Shown one piece after another: positions 1 to 5,529 of a stretch of 13,596 bases of DNA (the first letter of the stretch is position 1; each line of letters opens with the position of its first letter). Location: NCBI GenBank assembly GCA_902480035.1, contig CABSRC010000038.1, forward strand, positions 1 to 13,596, given 5' to 3'. The notes under the pieces are model-generated. The model saw nothing but the letters and a program-made list of their open reading frames with translations, was not told where the DNA came from and ran no database searches. The DNA is from an uncultured Streptococcus sp. GTDB lineage: Bacteria > Bacillota > Bacilli > Lactobacillales > Streptococcaceae. The position numbers and the translations under genes were made by a program.

Positions 1-14
1 AAAATAGTCGGTCA

Positions 15-26
15 ACACTTAAGTGT
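15..26. repeat. 12-bp perfect palindrome near left edge
   Basis: ACACTTAAGTGT is its own reverse complement. It lies about 26 to 37 bases downstream of the predicted start of the leftward promoter at 59-86, in what would be the leader of a gene outside the window. It could be an operator or a small hairpin; the sequence alone does not decide, and such palindromes also occur by chance. Confidence 0.3.
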
Positions 27-58
27 GAAGTCGTACACCACAGCGTTTCTATATGTAT

Positions 59-86
59 ATGATACCACATTTTGAAAATATTTCAA
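59..86 (-). promoter_or_regulatory. Predicted sigma-A promoter reading left out of the window
   Basis: On the minus strand, TTGAAA (81-86) serves as a -35 box and is followed after 16 bp by TATCAT (59-64). TGG directly before the -10 gives an extended TGn motif. Both boxes match consensus at five of six positions. It starts about 30 bp beyond the rarA stop codon and points the same way, so it should drive a gene to the left of the window. No ATG is visible in the remaining 52 bases of leader. No clear terminator separates it from rarA. Confidence 0.55.
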
Positions 87-115
87 GGGAAAATCTCAAT
101 TATTTGAAACCGATG

Positions 116-1387
116 TCACTTTTTCTTGAATTGATCAATCTTCTCCTTGGTAGCTCCGAGAGCACGTTCGTACTTGCCATTTTCATTGGGAATAAAGTAG
201 GAAGCGTGTTTGAGCTTGTCTGGCAGGTAGTCCTGCTTGACCCAGTTGCCGGGGTAATTGTGGGGATATTTATAATTTTGCGCATTTCCCAGTTCCTTGC
301 TTCCAGCATAATGACCATCGCGGAGGTGGCGAGGAATGGGAAGGTTGCCAGAACTTCTAAGATCAGCTAGCGCCTTGTCCATGGCGACGTAGGCCGAGTT
401 GGACTTAGGCGAAAGGGCTAGATCGATGACGATGTTGGCGATGAGAATGCGGGCCTCAGGAAAGCCGATGCGCTCAGCTGCTTGTAACGCTGTCACGGTA
501 TGAATCTGCGCATCTGGATTGGCCAGACCGATATCCTCATAAGCGATGACAGTCAAGCGACGAGCTAGGCTGGGTAGATCTCCGGCTTCGATCAAACGAG
601 CTGCATAGTGGAGACTAGCATCGACATCCGAACCACGGATAGATTTTTGCAGAGCAGAGAGCACGTCGTAGTGGCCGTCTCCATCTTTGTCCATGGTGAT
701 GTAGCTGCGCTGGAGACTGTTTTCCATGATCTCTAGCGTAATATGGCGAATTCCTTCTGCATTTTCAGAGGTCGACAGCACAGCTAGATCGAGAGAATTA
801 AAGGCAGAGCGAAGATCTCCATTGGTTGAGGTAGCGATGAAATCCAAAGCATCCTCATCGAGCACGACTGGAAAGTCAAAGCCACGCTCGGGATCATCCA
901 ACGCTGTCTTCAGAGCTTGCTTGACCTCCTCCGTCGTCAACGGTTCCAGCTCAAAGATTTGTACGCGGCTACGAATAGCGGGTGTGACAGAGAAAAAGGG
1001 ATTTTCAGTCGTTGCACCGATCATGATGACCAGACCGCTTTCGAGCAAAGGCAGGAGAAAATCTTGCTTGGTTTTATCAAGGCGATGGATCTCGTCCAAG
1101 AGCAGGACCAAGCCACCAGAAAATTTGGCTTCCTCTGCGATTTCTTGGAGGCGTTTTTTACTGTCCACCGTTGCATTAAAGGTACGAAAGGCGTACTTAG
1201 TTGTTCCTGCGATCGCAGAAGCAATACTGGTCTTTCCGATCCCCGGAGGTCCGTAGAGAATCATAGAGGACAGACGATTGGCTTCGACCATGCGACGAAT
1301 GATTTTGCCTTCTTCGACCAGGTGCTGTTGACCGATGACTTGATCGATCGTTCGTGGTCGCATACGGAGTGCGAGATTGTCGGGCAT
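116..1387 (-). CDS. rarA: Replication-associated recombination protein A (RarA/MgsA AAA+ ATPase)
   Basis: This is a AAA+ ATPase of the RarA/MgsA/WRNIP1 family, cytosolic, which acts at stalled replication forks and is related to clamp-loader subunits. The 423-residue protein shows Walker A GPPGIGKT (46-53), Walker B LLLDEIHR (95-102), sensor 1 GATTENP (124-130), an arginine-finger region TPAIRSR (135-141) and a sensor 2 GDLRSAFN. The C-terminal MgsA tetramerisation domain follows, with the DGDGHYD...SIRGSD and YEDIGLANP segments. An in-frame TTG 33 bases upstream would lengthen the product, but the ATG at 1387 has AAAGGAG six bases before it and gives the usual streptococcal length, so I use the ATG. 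The gene stands alone, divergent from the DUF3013 gene. The family assignment is very secure; the exact role in streptococci is inferred from homologues. Confidence 0.95.
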   Translation of the reverse strand: MPDNLALRMRPRTIDQVIGQQHLVEEGKIIRRMVEANRLSSMILYGPPGIGKTSIASAIAGTTKYAFRTFNATVDSKKRLQEIAEEAKFSGGLVLLLDEIHRLDKTKQDFLLPLLESGLVIMIGATTENPFFSVTPAIRSRVQIFELEPLTTEEVKQALKTALDDPERGFDFPVVLDEDALDFIATSTNGDLRSAFNSLDLAVLSTSENAEGIRHITLEIMENSLQRSYITMDKDGDGHYDVLSALQKSIRGSDVDASLHYAARLIEAGDLPSLARRLTVIAYEDIGLANPDAQIHTVTALQAAERIGFPEARILIANIVIDLALSPKSNSAYVAMDKALADLRSSGNLPIPRHLRDGHYAGSKELGNAQNYKYPHNYPGNWVKQDYLPDKLKHASYFIPNENGKYERALGATKEKIDQFKKK

Positions 1388-1441
1388 TTCCTTCTCCTTT
1401 CTAGCTTTGTCTCCTTTCAAAGAGGCGTTTTTTATGGTAAG

Positions 1442-1463
1442 ATTGTAGTAACTATTGTATCAT
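1442..1463. promoter_or_regulatory. Divergent promoter region of rarA and the DUF3013 gene
   Basis: On the minus strand TGA-TACAAT (1454-1462) is an extended -10 sequence suited to rarA, with no good -35 box. A second TACAAT occupies 1442-1447. On the plus strand TATCAT (1458-1463) overlaps it and could be the -10 box for the DUF3013 gene, though its -35 (TGGTAA, 17 bp upstream) is poor. The overlapping boxes suggest that the two divergent promoters share this spot. Confidence 0.4.
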
Positions 1464-1501
1464 ATTCCGCTCTAAGAGTGGGAAATTAGAAAGAGGACGC
1501 T

Positions 1502-1972
1502 ATGTCTAAATACGGATTTTTGGATGTTTTAGAAGAGGAGATGGACAAGGTTTTTCCCTTTGATTTTGAGATCAATTGGGATAAGAAAAACCACGCGGTA
1601 GAAGTGGCTTTTCTCTTGGAAGCGCAAAACACAGGAGGGGTTGCACTAGTTGATGAAGCTGGCGAAGAGTCTGATGAGGATATCTTCTTTGAAGAAGCTG
1701 TTATCTTCTACAATCCAGCCAAGTCTCATGTGGAAGAAGATGCCTATTTAACAGCGATTCCTTATGAGCCTAAAAAAGGCTTATCTCGTGAATTTCTAGC
1801 CTATTTTGCGACTTTCCTTCGGGATACAGCTGAGTTGGCCTTGGATGAGCTCATGGATTTCTTAGCAGACGAAGAAGCAGAGAGCTTTGAGATCGTCTGG
1901 AACCAAGAAGTATTTGAAGAAGGAAAAGTTGGATTGGAAGAAGGAGAATTTTACCCTTATCCGAGATATTAG
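1502..1972 (+). CDS. DUF3013 family protein
   Basis: This 156-residue, strongly acidic cytosolic protein matches what I know of DUF3013, a family of short proteins found in streptococci and relatives with no assigned function. It has no signal peptide or membrane segment. It begins MSKYGFLDVLEEEMD, has an acidic centre (DEAGEESDEDIFFEEA, roughly 51-66), and ends in a tyrosine- and proline-bearing tail (FYPYPRY). AGAGGA lies six bases before the ATG. It is divergent from rarA and is followed 55 bp later by another small acidic protein, perhaps co-transcribed with it. The family assignment is from recognition of the overall pattern; I cannot suggest a biochemical role. Confidence 0.8.
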   Translation: MSKYGFLDVLEEEMDKVFPFDFEINWDKKNHAVEVAFLLEAQNTGGVALVDEAGEESDEDIFFEEAVIFYNPAKSHVEEDAYLTAIPYEPKKGLSREFLAYFATFLRDTAELALDELMDFLADEEAESFEIVWNQEVFEEGKVGLEEGEFYPYPRY

Positions 1973-2027
1973 AAAAGATTCTAAGTGGACATTTTTAAAT
2001 AATGAATTCAAGGAGAAGGGGGAGACT

Positions 2028-2570
2028 ATGCTAGAAAAAGTTAAACAGTTTTTCAGGAGAAGGTCAGCTAAAACTGATCCGTCAGTTGATATTCTTCCCC
2101 GCAATCGCTTTGCGGATCTAGATTTCGAGCGAGTATTGAAGTCTGGAACTCGTCGCCTTGTCGATGAGGAGGGGCGCTATGCAGAAGATGGTACAGTCAC
2201 AGAACTTGAATTTCCTGAAGACTTTGCGGAATTTGAATTTCTAGTTGGTTTTAATACGGAAGAGGAAGAGCAGTTTAAGCAACTATTAGCTCGTTTAAAT
2301 AGTATTGACAATGCTATTCAGTCCTATTTGGAAAGTGAGATGCAACAACCCATCCCTCAGTATGCCAAGAATCTCGGCTATACTCAGAAGAGGTGGGAGA
2401 AAACCTTTTACTTCCATCCTTGGATATTAAGCGGTGAGGAAAAAACGCCTAATCTTCGCTATGTTGCAGATTATGTAAATGATGAGTTTACGATTTATTT
2501 TGCTAAAAAACATGGCAGATGGCAAGCATACTGGGATGCAGAGTGCCAAAAAGTAATCGAAGAACGCTAG
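2028..2570 (+). CDS. Uncharacterised 180-residue acidic protein
   Basis: I do not recognise this protein with confidence. It starts with a short basic amphipathic segment (MLEKVKQFFRRR), then an acidic body with a phenylalanine-rich strand-like stretch (FAEFEFLVGF, 66-75). A probable helix (EEEEQFKQLLARLNSIDNAIQSYLES, about 78-103) follows, and then an aromatic, beta-like C-terminal part (KTFYFHPW 125-132, FTIYFAKKHGRWQAYW 154-169). This helix-then-strands layout loosely recalls DUF2004/DUF2262-like and immunity-type small proteins, but I cannot establish homology. The reading frame is open from 1887, overlapping the DUF3013 gene. I chose 2028 because GGGGGAG directly precedes it and the upstream part looks like a frame shadow. 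No membrane segments. Confidence 0.8.
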   Translation: MLEKVKQFFRRRSAKTDPSVDILPRNRFADLDFERVLKSGTRRLVDEEGRYAEDGTVTELEFPEDFAEFEFLVGFNTEEEEQFKQLLARLNSIDNAIQSYLESEMQQPIPQYAKNLGYTQKRWEKTFYFHPWILSGEEKTPNLRYVADYVNDEFTIYFAKKHGRWQAYWDAECQKVIEER

Positions 2571-2593
2571 CTTGTATTTTCCTAGAGAGTAAT

Positions 2594-2602
2594 TGTTATC
2601 AT
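2594..2602 (+). promoter_or_regulatory. Possible extended -10 promoter for the Nudix-GNAT pair
   Basis: TGT-TATCAT is an extended -10 motif 17 bases before the annotated Nudix start. The -35 region is poor. Transcription would begin near 2608-2610, leaving a leader of only about 10 bases with no good Shine-Dalgarno. Either initiation is nearly leaderless or the next ATG (2641) is the real start. Confidence 0.3.
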
Positions 2603-2619
2603 AGAAAAGAGTAAATATC

Positions 2620-3054
2620 ATGGAATTATTGGATAGCAGAATGGATTTCCAAGGTTGCAAGATTGCCTTGATTTGTGGGGATAAGGTCTTGACTATCTTA
2701 CGTGATGACAAGGACGATATCCCTTGTCCCAACATGTGGGAGTTGCCAGGTGGTGGTCGTGAAGGAAACGAAAGCCCTTTCGAGTGCGCAGCGCGTGAAG
2801 TTTATGAGGAATTGGGAATTCATTTAGATGAAGACTGTCTGCTTTGGAGCAAGATTTATCCTAGCGTAATCTTTAAAGACAAGCAATCGGTCTTTATGGT
2901 TGGTCAGCTAAGACAAGAACAATTTGACAATATTACCTTTGGGAATGAAGGACAGGCCTATAAACTGATGCCTATTGAGGAATTTTTGAAGTCTAAACAG
3001 GCAGTGCCTCAGCTACAGGGGAGATTGAGGGATTATTTGGAGGAAGGTTTATGA
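2620..3054 (+). CDS. Nudix hydrolase
   Basis: This 144-residue cytosolic Nudix-superfamily protein would hydrolyse a nucleoside diphosphate linked to another moiety. It carries a perfect Nudix box at residues 45-67: G-x5-E-x7-REVYEELGI, which provides the Mg2+/Mn2+-binding glutamates. It is preceded by the usual strand-loop MWELPGG (39-45). The substrate cannot be told from the motif; the general layout is that of MutT/NUDT-like housecleaning enzymes. The stop codon overlaps the start of the downstream acetyltransferase (ATGA at 3051-3054), so the two are translationally coupled. The start is uncertain: ATG 2620 has only a weak purine tract upstream, and ATG 2641 (residue 8) is an alternative that keeps the whole domain. 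Confidence 0.9.
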   Translation: MELLDSRMDFQGCKIALICGDKVLTILRDDKDDIPCPNMWELPGGGREGNESPFECAAREVYEELGIHLDEDCLLWSKIYPSVIFKDKQSVFMVGQLRQEQFDNITFGNEGQAYKLMPIEEFLKSKQAVPQLQGRLRDYLEEGL

Positions 3055-3524
3055 TAAGACTTGAACGATCAGGAGAAGAGGATTTAGAGGACGTCATTGC
3101 GATTCAAAGAGCTAGCTTTAAGGCTGTTTATGAAAAATACCATGATGAATATGACCCTTATCTCGAGGACCGCGAACGAATCAAGTGGAAATTAGTCGAG
3201 CGTCCCAATAGCTATTACTACTTTGTGAAAGAAAACGAAGAGAAGATTGGTTTTTTACGAATTCATACCAATGAAGAGTTAACGGAAGCTTGGTTGGGAA
3301 CAGCAGCGATTTTGCCTCCGTATCAGGAAAAAGGGTATGGTTCTGAAGGATTGCGCTTGCTAGAAGAGGAATTTCCAACCATCACACAGTGGGATTTGTG
3401 TACGGTGTTACAGGATGCAGGCATGGTCGCGTTCTACGAGAAGAATGGCTACCATCAAACCCATATCGAGCCTGAAAAAGAAGGTATGGATATGGTCTAC
3501 ATGAAAAAATTGATTGACAAATAG
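3051..3524 (+). CDS. GNAT-family N-acetyltransferase
   Basis: This 157-residue protein has the GCN5-related acetyltransferase fold and would transfer an acetyl group from acetyl-CoA to an unknown amine. Motif A is clear: strand WLGTAAILPPYQ (81-92), then the pyrophosphate-binding loop QEKGYG (92-97) and helix SEGLRLLEEE. The late motif AFYEKNGY (127-134) is also typical and supplies the usual tyrosine near the CoA thiol. The N-terminal part (helices to about residue 50) would form the acceptor site and does not reveal the substrate. It overlaps the Nudix gene by 4 bases and so is probably translated from the same message. A TTGACA sequence sits at its 3' end (3514-3519) and could belong to a promoter for prmA. 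Confidence 0.92.
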   Translation: MIRLERSGEEDLEDVIAIQRASFKAVYEKYHDEYDPYLEDRERIKWKLVERPNSYYYFVKENEEKIGFLRIHTNEELTEAWLGTAAILPPYQEKGYGSEGLRLLEEEFPTITQWDLCTVLQDAGMVAFYEKNGYHQTHIEPEKEGMDMVYMKKLIDK

Positions 3525-3544
3525 AAAGGACGGTTCGGTTAAAT
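3514..3544 (+). promoter_or_regulatory. Possible promoter for prmA-rsmE inside the end of the GNAT gene
   Basis: TTGACA (3514-3519) is a perfect -35 hexamer. The best -10 candidate is TTAAAT (3539-3544), four of six matches, at a spacing of 19 bp, which is longer than ideal. If real, transcripts would start near 3551, inside the first hairpin of the structured leader, so only the second hairpin would be transcribed intact. Confidence 0.25.
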
Positions 3545-3648
3545 TTCTAAACTGAACCCGCCCTAAACACTATGCCAAAAAGATAAACTTCTCTTAGACA
3601 CAAACGTCTTCAGAGAGTTTCCTATTTTGGCTTTGTGTTTTACGGGCT
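3528..3648 (+). promoter_or_regulatory. Structured leader with competing hairpins before prmA
   Basis: Two overlapping inverted-repeat systems can be drawn. Hairpin A pairs the GGaCGG-TTCGGTT arm (from 3528) with the AACTGAAcCCGcCC arm (ending about 3563), with one G.U pair, one mismatch and one bulge. Hairpin B is a long nested stem: GCCC (3560-3563) with GGGC (3644-3647), AAACAC (3565-3570) with GTGTTT (3635-3640), CCAAAA (3575-3580) with TTTTGG (3625-3630), an AAAC/TCTCT arm (3585-3594) with AGAGAGTTT (3612-3620), and AGAC (3596-3599) with GTCT (3606-3609). A and B both use 3560-3563, so they cannot form together in full. B ends about 11 bases before the first ATG and covers the only G-rich stretch near the prmA start. 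No U-tract follows either hairpin, so this is not an ordinary terminator. It may be a regulatory leader or an intergenic repeat element. Confidence 0.5.
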
Positions 3649-3661
3649 TGGTATCTTAATG

Positions 3662-4612
3662 ATGGAAACATGGCAAGAGTTAAAAGTTACAGTGAAGCGT
3701 GAGGGAGAGGAGTTGGTTTCCAACCTCTTGATTGAGTTAGGTGCCCAAGGGGTAGCAATTGAAGATAGCATGGACTATGTGGGCAATGTGGATCGTTTTG
3801 GTGAGATTTTCCCAGAGGTAGAGCAGCAAGAAGAAATCGTAGTGACAGCCTACTATCCTGATACGGTTGATGTGGCAGTGGTTGAGGCAGACTTGCAGGC
3901 TCGCCTAGCAGAATTGACAGATTTTATGGATCTAGGAGAGGTCAAGATGGGGACGACTGCCTTGGCTGAGGAAGACTGGGCAGATAACTGGAAGAAATAC
4001 TATGAGCCAGCTCGTATCACTCATGATTTGACTATCGTGCCGTCTTGGACAGACTATGAGGCGACTGCTGGGGAAAAGATTATTAAGCTAGATCCTGGTA
4101 TGGCCTTCGGGACAGGAACCCACCCAACTACCAAGATGAGCCTTTTCGCCTTGGAACAGGTTCTTCGTGGTGGAGAAACAGTGCTGGATGTGGGGACAGG
4201 TTCAGGTGTCCTTTCTATTGCTAGCTCACTTCTGGGTGCTAAGGAAATATTTGCCTATGATCTGGATGATGTAGCGGTTCGAGTGGCTCAGGAAAATATT
4301 GAACTCAACCCTTGCATGGAAAATATCCATGTAGCCCCAGGTGATTTGCTTAAAGGCGTGGAGATTGAGGCAGATGTCATCGTGGCTAATATCTTGGCGG
4401 ATATCCTTATCCATCTGACAGATGATGCTTATCGTTTGGTCAAGGACGAAGGTTACCTGATCATGAGTGGCATTATCAAGGACAAGTGGGAGATGGTGCG
4501 TGAGTCGGCTGAGTCAGCTGGATTTTTCCTTGAAACCCACATGATCCAAGGGGAATGGAATGCCTGCGTCTTCAAGAAGACCAAGGATGTTTCCGGTGTG
4601 ATTGGAGGCTAG
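3662..4612 (+). CDS. prmA: Ribosomal protein L11 methyltransferase PrmA
   Basis: PrmA uses S-adenosylmethionine to trimethylate ribosomal protein L11. The 316-residue protein has an N-terminal L11-recognition domain (about 1-100) and a C-terminal Rossmann methyltransferase domain. Visible motifs are DPGMAFGTGTHPTT (144-157), the SAM-binding DVGTGSGVLSI (176-186) and VANILADIL (241-249). The METWQELKV start at 3662 gives the usual streptococcal length. An in-frame ATG directly before it (3659) and a GTG at 3635 are alternatives. There is no strong Shine-Dalgarno before this start, only the GGGCTTGG stretch that the upstream hairpin would partly cover. The gene is followed after one base by rsmE, a common pairing of two ribosome-modifying enzymes. 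The stop region also carries the rsmE ribosome binding site. Confidence 0.95.
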   Translation: METWQELKVTVKREGEELVSNLLIELGAQGVAIEDSMDYVGNVDRFGEIFPEVEQQEEIVVTAYYPDTVDVAVVEADLQARLAELTDFMDLGEVKMGTTALAEEDWADNWKKYYEPARITHDLTIVPSWTDYEATAGEKIIKLDPGMAFGTGTHPTTKMSLFALEQVLRGGETVLDVGTGSGVLSIASSLLGAKEIFAYDLDDVAVRVAQENIELNPCMENIHVAPGDLLKGVEIEADVIVANILADILIHLTDDAYRLVKDEGYLIMSGIIKDKWEMVRESAESAGFFLETHMIQGEWNACVFKKTKDVSGVIGG

Positions 4613-4613
4613 C

Positions 4614-5357
4614 ATGCAGCAGTATTTTGTAAAAGGCCTTGCCACATCGCCTGTCACCATCGAGGACAAGGAGACCAGCAAGCACATGTTTCAGGTTATG
4701 CGCTTGAAGGAGGATGACGAAGTTACTCTAGTATTTGATGATGGGATCAAGCGCTTGGCGCGCGTGGTCAATGTAGAAGCCCGTCAGTTGGAGCTAATCA
4801 AAGAATTGGCTGACAAGGTGGAACTGCCGATTCAAGTGACCATCGCCTCTGGCTTTCCCAAAGGAGACAAGCTGGAGTTCATCACTCAGAAAGTGACGGA
4901 GCTAGGTGCTAGCCAAATCTGGGCATTCCCTGCCGACTGGTCAGTGGCCAAGTGGGACGGCAAAAAATTGGGTAAAAAGGTCGAGAAACTAGAAAAAATC
5001 GCCCTTGGAGCAGCCGAACAAAGCAAGCGAAATTTGGTCCCGAGCATTGCTCTTTTTGAGAAAAAGGTTGATTTTCTTGCACAACTGGACCAGTTTGACT
5101 CTATCGTAGTGGCTTATGAAGAGTCAGCCAAAGAAGGAGAGGCAGCAGCTTTACTTCAGTCGCTGACCGGACTAGAAGCTGGAAGCAAACTGCTCTTTAT
5201 CTTTGGACCAGAGGGTGGTCTCTCACCTGCTGAAATTGAAAGTTTTGAAGCTAAAGGAGCAGTCCTTGCAGGATTTGGTCCTCGCATCCTACGAGCAGAA
5301 ACCGCTCCACTCTACGCTCTCAGCGCTGTGAGTGTTGTTACAGAATTAATGAACTAA
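4614..5357 (+). CDS. rsmE: 16S rRNA (uracil-1498-N3)-methyltransferase RsmE
   Basis: RsmE methylates N3 of U1498 in 16S rRNA, using S-adenosylmethionine. The 247-residue protein has an N-terminal PUA-like part with the H-x3-VMRLKEDDEV block (24-37), followed by a SPOUT trefoil-knot domain. The knot shows GFPKGDKLEFITQKVTELG (80-98), AAEQSKRN (133-140), FIFGPEGGLSPAEIE (196-209) and GPRILRAETAPLYAL (222-236), all hallmarks of the family. I chose ATG 4614 because GGAGG (4604-4608) lies five bases before it and the length fits. An in-frame TTG at 4602 overlaps the prmA stop and is less likely. It is co-transcribed with prmA and closed by an intrinsic terminator that begins at its stop codon. Confidence 0.95.
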   Translation: MQQYFVKGLATSPVTIEDKETSKHMFQVMRLKEDDEVTLVFDDGIKRLARVVNVEARQLELIKELADKVELPIQVTIASGFPKGDKLEFITQKVTELGASQIWAFPADWSVAKWDGKKLGKKVEKLEKIALGAAEQSKRNLVPSIALFEKKVDFLAQLDQFDSIVVAYEESAKEGEAAALLQSLTGLEAGSKLLFIFGPEGGLSPAEIESFEAKGAVLAGFGPRILRAETAPLYALSAVSVVTELMN

Positions 5358-5388
5358 CGAAGTGAAGAAATCGCTTCGTTATTTTTTT
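5356..5388 (+). terminator. Intrinsic terminator of prmA-rsmE
   Basis: AACGAAGTG (5356-5364) pairs with CGCTTCGTT (5372-5380) in a 9-bp stem with one G.U pair and a 7-base loop, followed by a run of seven T (5382-5388). The left arm overlaps the last two bases of the rsmE stop codon. Confidence 0.85.
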
Positions 5389-5474
5389 ACAAAAAACTTT
5401 TACGAATGATGAAAGCAAGGTGGATCCCAGAATGATCTTCGAGTAGTAACCGTATATTAAAGTAGCTTCATTGG

Positions 5475-5503
5475 TTCCCATCTGCTTCTAAAAGTGTTAA
5501 AAT
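5475..5503 (+). promoter_or_regulatory. Predicted promoter of rel
   Basis: TGT-TAAAAT (5495-5503) is an extended -10 motif, with TTCCCA (5475-5480) as a four-of-six -35 box at 17 bp. Transcription would start near 5510, about 20 bases before the rel ATG. GGAG (5519-5522) serves as the ribosome binding site. The rest of the 5391-5494 stretch shows nothing I can name. Confidence 0.5.
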
Positions 5504-5529
5504 AGTATCCAAGAAACTGGAGAAAACGA

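Noticed and set aside
1388..1420. TTG start adding 11 residues to RarA
   Set aside because: These bases contain the AAAGGAG ribosome binding site of the ATG at 1387; the added residues are not part of the family N-terminus.
917..1489. 190-codon plus-strand open frame across rarA
   Set aside because: It runs antisense to the Walker A/B region of rarA, has no domain and no ribosome binding site.
1887..2027. Upstream extension of the 180-residue protein into the DUF3013 gene
   Set aside because: The extension overlaps DUF3013 in another frame and is lysine-rich without family features. The GGGGGAG-preceded ATG at 2028 is the better start.
3528..3563. First hairpin before prmA as the terminator of the Nudix-GNAT pair
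   Set aside because: No T run follows on the plus strand, and the stem has a mismatch and a bulge, so intrinsic termination is not supported.
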